A stretch of 15,173 bases of DNA, from positions 1 through 15,173 of the forward strand of contig JAEZPG010000098.1 of assembly GCA_023413555.1 (NCBI GenBank), given 5' to 3'. The notes under the pieces are model-generated. The model worked only from the letters and a program-made list of their open reading frames with translations. It did no database searches and had not been told where the DNA came from. This stretch comes from Bacillota bacterium. GTDB lineage: Bacteria > Bacillota > Clostridia > Lachnospirales > Lachnospiraceae. This document shows, piece after piece, positions 13,586 through 15,173 of this stretch (its first letter is position 1; the number at the start of each line of letters is the position of its first letter). The translations under genes were made by a program, and so were the position numbers.

Positions 13586-14623
13586 TTACTCAGAGATTTT
13601 ATAGACGCCTAATTTATTTGGGTTTGTGCTAATCCAAGAATTGTAATTTATATAGAGACCATAGGCATCTCTTCTTATACCTTCCATTTCTGGTTTGCCA
13701 TCAAAGATAGTATTATAGAATTTACAGTAGCTAGCTGTATTGTCATTACAGGATATAGTAGTTTCAGAATTTTGGTACTCTATCCTTACAACACCGCCAA
13801 CATCACCTATTGCTCCACCTGAAACATATAGGTAATATTTTGAATCATTTTTGTAGATATCAAATGCTTGATAGCAGTTATTTGGTCTGATGCTGGACTT
13901 TATAGTTGACAAATGATTTTCTGTGGTTGTCTTATCTGATAAATTATAATATGTTGCAGAGCCGTTAAGAAGGGTTTCTATCTTGCTTAAATCATATATG
14001 GAGTAGTAACAGCCATATCCACTTGTTAATTGTATTCTAAATGCAATTTGATTGTTAATTGGATCGGTTGCTACAGTAACGCGTGTTACCTTACAAGTGT
14101 TCGGATCATTAAGATTACTATTAAGATAGGTTTTGGTTGTACTATTTGAGTATGTAGTCTTTTCAAAGCCATAAATTGTCTTAGGATTTGATAAAGATAA
14201 TGTATATCCATTCGTAGTCTGTTTAATGGCATATGTATATCGTGTAATCGCAGGGGAATCATTATAACGATCAGATATATACAAAGTACTGGTATTCTGA
14301 TTTATAGCTAAAGACTCAGGATGAACATTTTCAGGTAAAATAACTTTTGCTTGTTGAACATACTCTCCGGCATCGTTTTTTACCAGTAGTAACAAACGTG
14401 ATTCTACGTCGTCTTTCGTAGATTGTGTTGCCAAAGTGTACTTGTCATTAACGAATTCAAAGTTTTGAATACAATTTTGTACGTCTAATACTAAAGTTTT
14501 TTTAAGTACGGGTGTTACTTCTACCGTGGTTGCTGCTGATACATTCATGGGCAGAGCCAAAAACATGGTTAGTGCTAATACTAGTGCGGTTAGTGTTTTA
14601 AAACTATTTTCAAATCTTTTCAT
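13586..14623 (-). CDS. Secreted helveticin J-like protein (class III bacteriocin family resemblance)
   Basis: The 345-residue product has a clear Sec signal peptide (basic MKRFENSFK, hydrophobic LTALVLALTMFLALP, likely cut after NVSA at 30). The mature part is beta-rich. Its order of motifs parallels helveticin J as I recall it: YYSIYDLSKIETLLNG (206-221), YQAFDIYKNDSKYYLYVSGG (251-270), VVRIEY (278-283), and a final PEMEGIRRDAYGLYINYNS ... GVYKIS block (311-344). Helveticin J is a heat-labile protein bacteriocin of Lactobacillus; many relatives are of unknown activity. The frame is open to 14767, but AAAGGAGA (minus, 14631-14638) sits 7 bases before the ATG at 14621-14623 and the signal peptide starts there. 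No immunity gene is evident. The gene is AT-rich (about 30% G+C where sampled). Secretion is firm; family membership is moderate. Confidence 0.72.
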   Translation of the reverse strand: MKRFENSFKTLTALVLALTMFLALPMNVSAATTVEVTPVLKKTLVLDVQNCIQNFEFVNDKYTLATQSTKDDVESRLLLLVKNDAGEYVQQAKVILPENVHPESLAINQNTSTLYISDRYNDSPAITRYTYAIKQTTNGYTLSLSNPKTIYGFEKTTYSNSTTKTYLNSNLNDPNTCKVTRVTVATDPINNQIAFRIQLTSGYGCYYSIYDLSKIETLLNGSATYYNLSDKTTTENHLSTIKSSIRPNNCYQAFDIYKNDSKYYLYVSGGAIGDVGGVVRIEYQNSETTISCNDNTASYCKFYNTIFDGKPEMEGIRRDAYGLYINYNSWISTNPNKLGVYKISE

Positions 14624-14662
14624 TTTTCCATCTCCTTTATATATAATATTATTACAAAATAT

Positions 14663-14691
14663 AGTATAACACTCAAATATTTGGAATTCAA
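14663..14691 (-). promoter_or_regulatory. Promoter of the secreted helveticin-like gene
   Basis: Minus strand: TTGAAT (14686-14691), 17-bp spacer, TATACT (14663-14668). Transcription would start about 33 bases before the ATG. Confidence 0.65.
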
Positions 14692-14976
14692 TATTTCTGG
14701 TGTGTGCTTGTAGAGGTGTATGAGGTGTACGAAATTCAAATTCAAATGATATTATTACATCGACCACATTGTATTTAGAATAAGAAAGGTTAGATTGGAT
14801 ATTATATGAATATATAGGAAATTAAATTGTTTGTTTAATTAATACAATTTAAAAGAAATCTAGTATAAAAGAGAGATATTCCAATAGAAAAGGTGGATTA
14901 ACCCTCCTATTTATAAGGGATTTAAGCAAATTGATAAATTTGTATCGAATTTTGTAAAAATAATATAAAAAAAGTG
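14692..14976. other. AT-rich intergenic region with no gene seen
   Basis: No coding region or RNA gene is visible. Small structures only: GAGGTGTA twice (14713-14720, 14722-14729), two ATTCAA copies near 14734-14745, and a weak plus-strand promoter-like pair (TTGTAT 14940-14945, 18-bp spacer, TATAAA 14964-14969) that could be a second rRNA-type promoter. Confidence 0.5.
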
Positions 14977-15005
14977 TTGACATTATGTTTTTCAGATGAT
15001 ATAAT
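14977..15005 (+). promoter_or_regulatory. Perfect-consensus promoter, probably of an rRNA operon
   Basis: TTGACA (14977-14982), exactly 17 bp, TATAAT (15000-15005): both boxes perfect, in an AT-rich upstream region (A-tracts at 14956-14973) resembling an UP element. This strength is typical of rRNA promoters. Confidence 0.85.
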
Positions 15006-15173
15006 CGTTTTTGTTGACACGGCATACGGTGCTGTGATTGACGTGAAAGAACATTGATAACTGAACAGTGAAACAACCCTGAAAATTCAATAAGAATTTC
15101 AGAATTAGAACGTTTCTTTATGAAACAGTAAATGACATCGAAAGATGTAACGGTTAAACAAGCTAGTGCTTTT
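15006..15173 (+). other. Probable 5' leader of an rRNA operon (truncated by the window edge)
   Basis: No ORF with an SD is present. Instead there is GAACATTGATAACTGAACAG (15049-15068), like the boxA-containing GAACATTGAAAACTGA element common before Firmicute rRNAs. Three small hairpins follow: CTGAAAATTC/GAATTTCAG (15079-15102), GTTTC/GAAAC (15112-15126) and ACATC-GAAA-GATGT (15135-15148). The 16S gene would begin just beyond the edge; I infer this and cannot see it. A tRNA cluster or a 23S gene is less likely given the promoter. Confidence 0.6.

Noticed and set aside
14624..14767. 48-residue extension of the secreted protein
   Set aside because: It would bury the signal peptide and run over the promoter at 14663-14691; the internal ATG has a good SD.
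15014..15042. Second promoter beginning with TTGACA at 15014-15019
   Set aside because: No acceptable -10 lies 16-18 bases downstream (the position reads ATTGAC).
1..15173. CRISPR array, insertion sequence, tRNA gene or prophage module
   Set aside because: No regularly spaced repeats, transposase or integrase frames, cloverleaf-like segments or phage genes were seen. The M15 peptidase stands alone without holin or tail genes.

Overview
The window looks like a chromosomal, probably origin-proximal segment of a spore-forming, low-G+C Firmicute, most likely a Lachnospiraceae (Clostridium cluster XIVa) member. The reasons are the dnaX-ebfC-recR order, a yyaC-type sporulation gene, a NiaR regulator, the DUF5711-CvpA gene pair and an rRNA-type promoter at the right edge. 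The taxonomic call is inference; no 16S sequence is present.

Layout. 47-963 (minus strand): a two-gene operon of a small conserved protein and an M15 zinc peptidase, with promoter and terminator. 1076-2793 (plus): a niacin-responsive NiaR-type repressor, two short palindromes, and a stand-alone PTS EIIC_2-type membrane protein. 2878-4272: a membrane-anchored CapA-family protein. 4297-4402: a compact structured RNA element ending in a strong terminator. 4448-7143: the replication/recombination operon dnaX-ebfC-recR with an extra internal promoter. 7150-7816: an AT-rich fosfomycin-resistance gene (fosX, TTG start) preceded by a possible 35-codon leader ORF containing a hairpin. 7933-9152: an orphan coiled-coil protein with two membrane helices. 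9298-9970 (minus): yyaC, with a possible forespore promoter. 10214-13489 (plus): three envelope proteins, namely a membrane LysM protein with what looks like an inactive MPN/JAMM-like cytoplasmic domain, a DUF5711 protein and a CvpA-family protein. 13586-14691 (minus): a secreted helveticin J-like protein. 14977-15173: a promoter with perfect -35 and -10 boxes and a structured leader, probably of an rRNA operon that starts just outside the window.

How the genes work together. DnaX is the clamp-loader ATPase, EbfC binds DNA and RecR works with RecO/RecF in gap repair, a conserved housekeeping cluster. NiaR probably controls its neighbour through the palindromes between them. FosX stands apart in base composition and looks acquired. 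The points most worth following are the MPN-like/LysM protein, the structured RNA upstream of dnaX, the fosX leader arrangement, and the helveticin-like secreted protein. Several starts were moved downstream of the longest ORF because a good ribosome binding site sits before an internal start codon.
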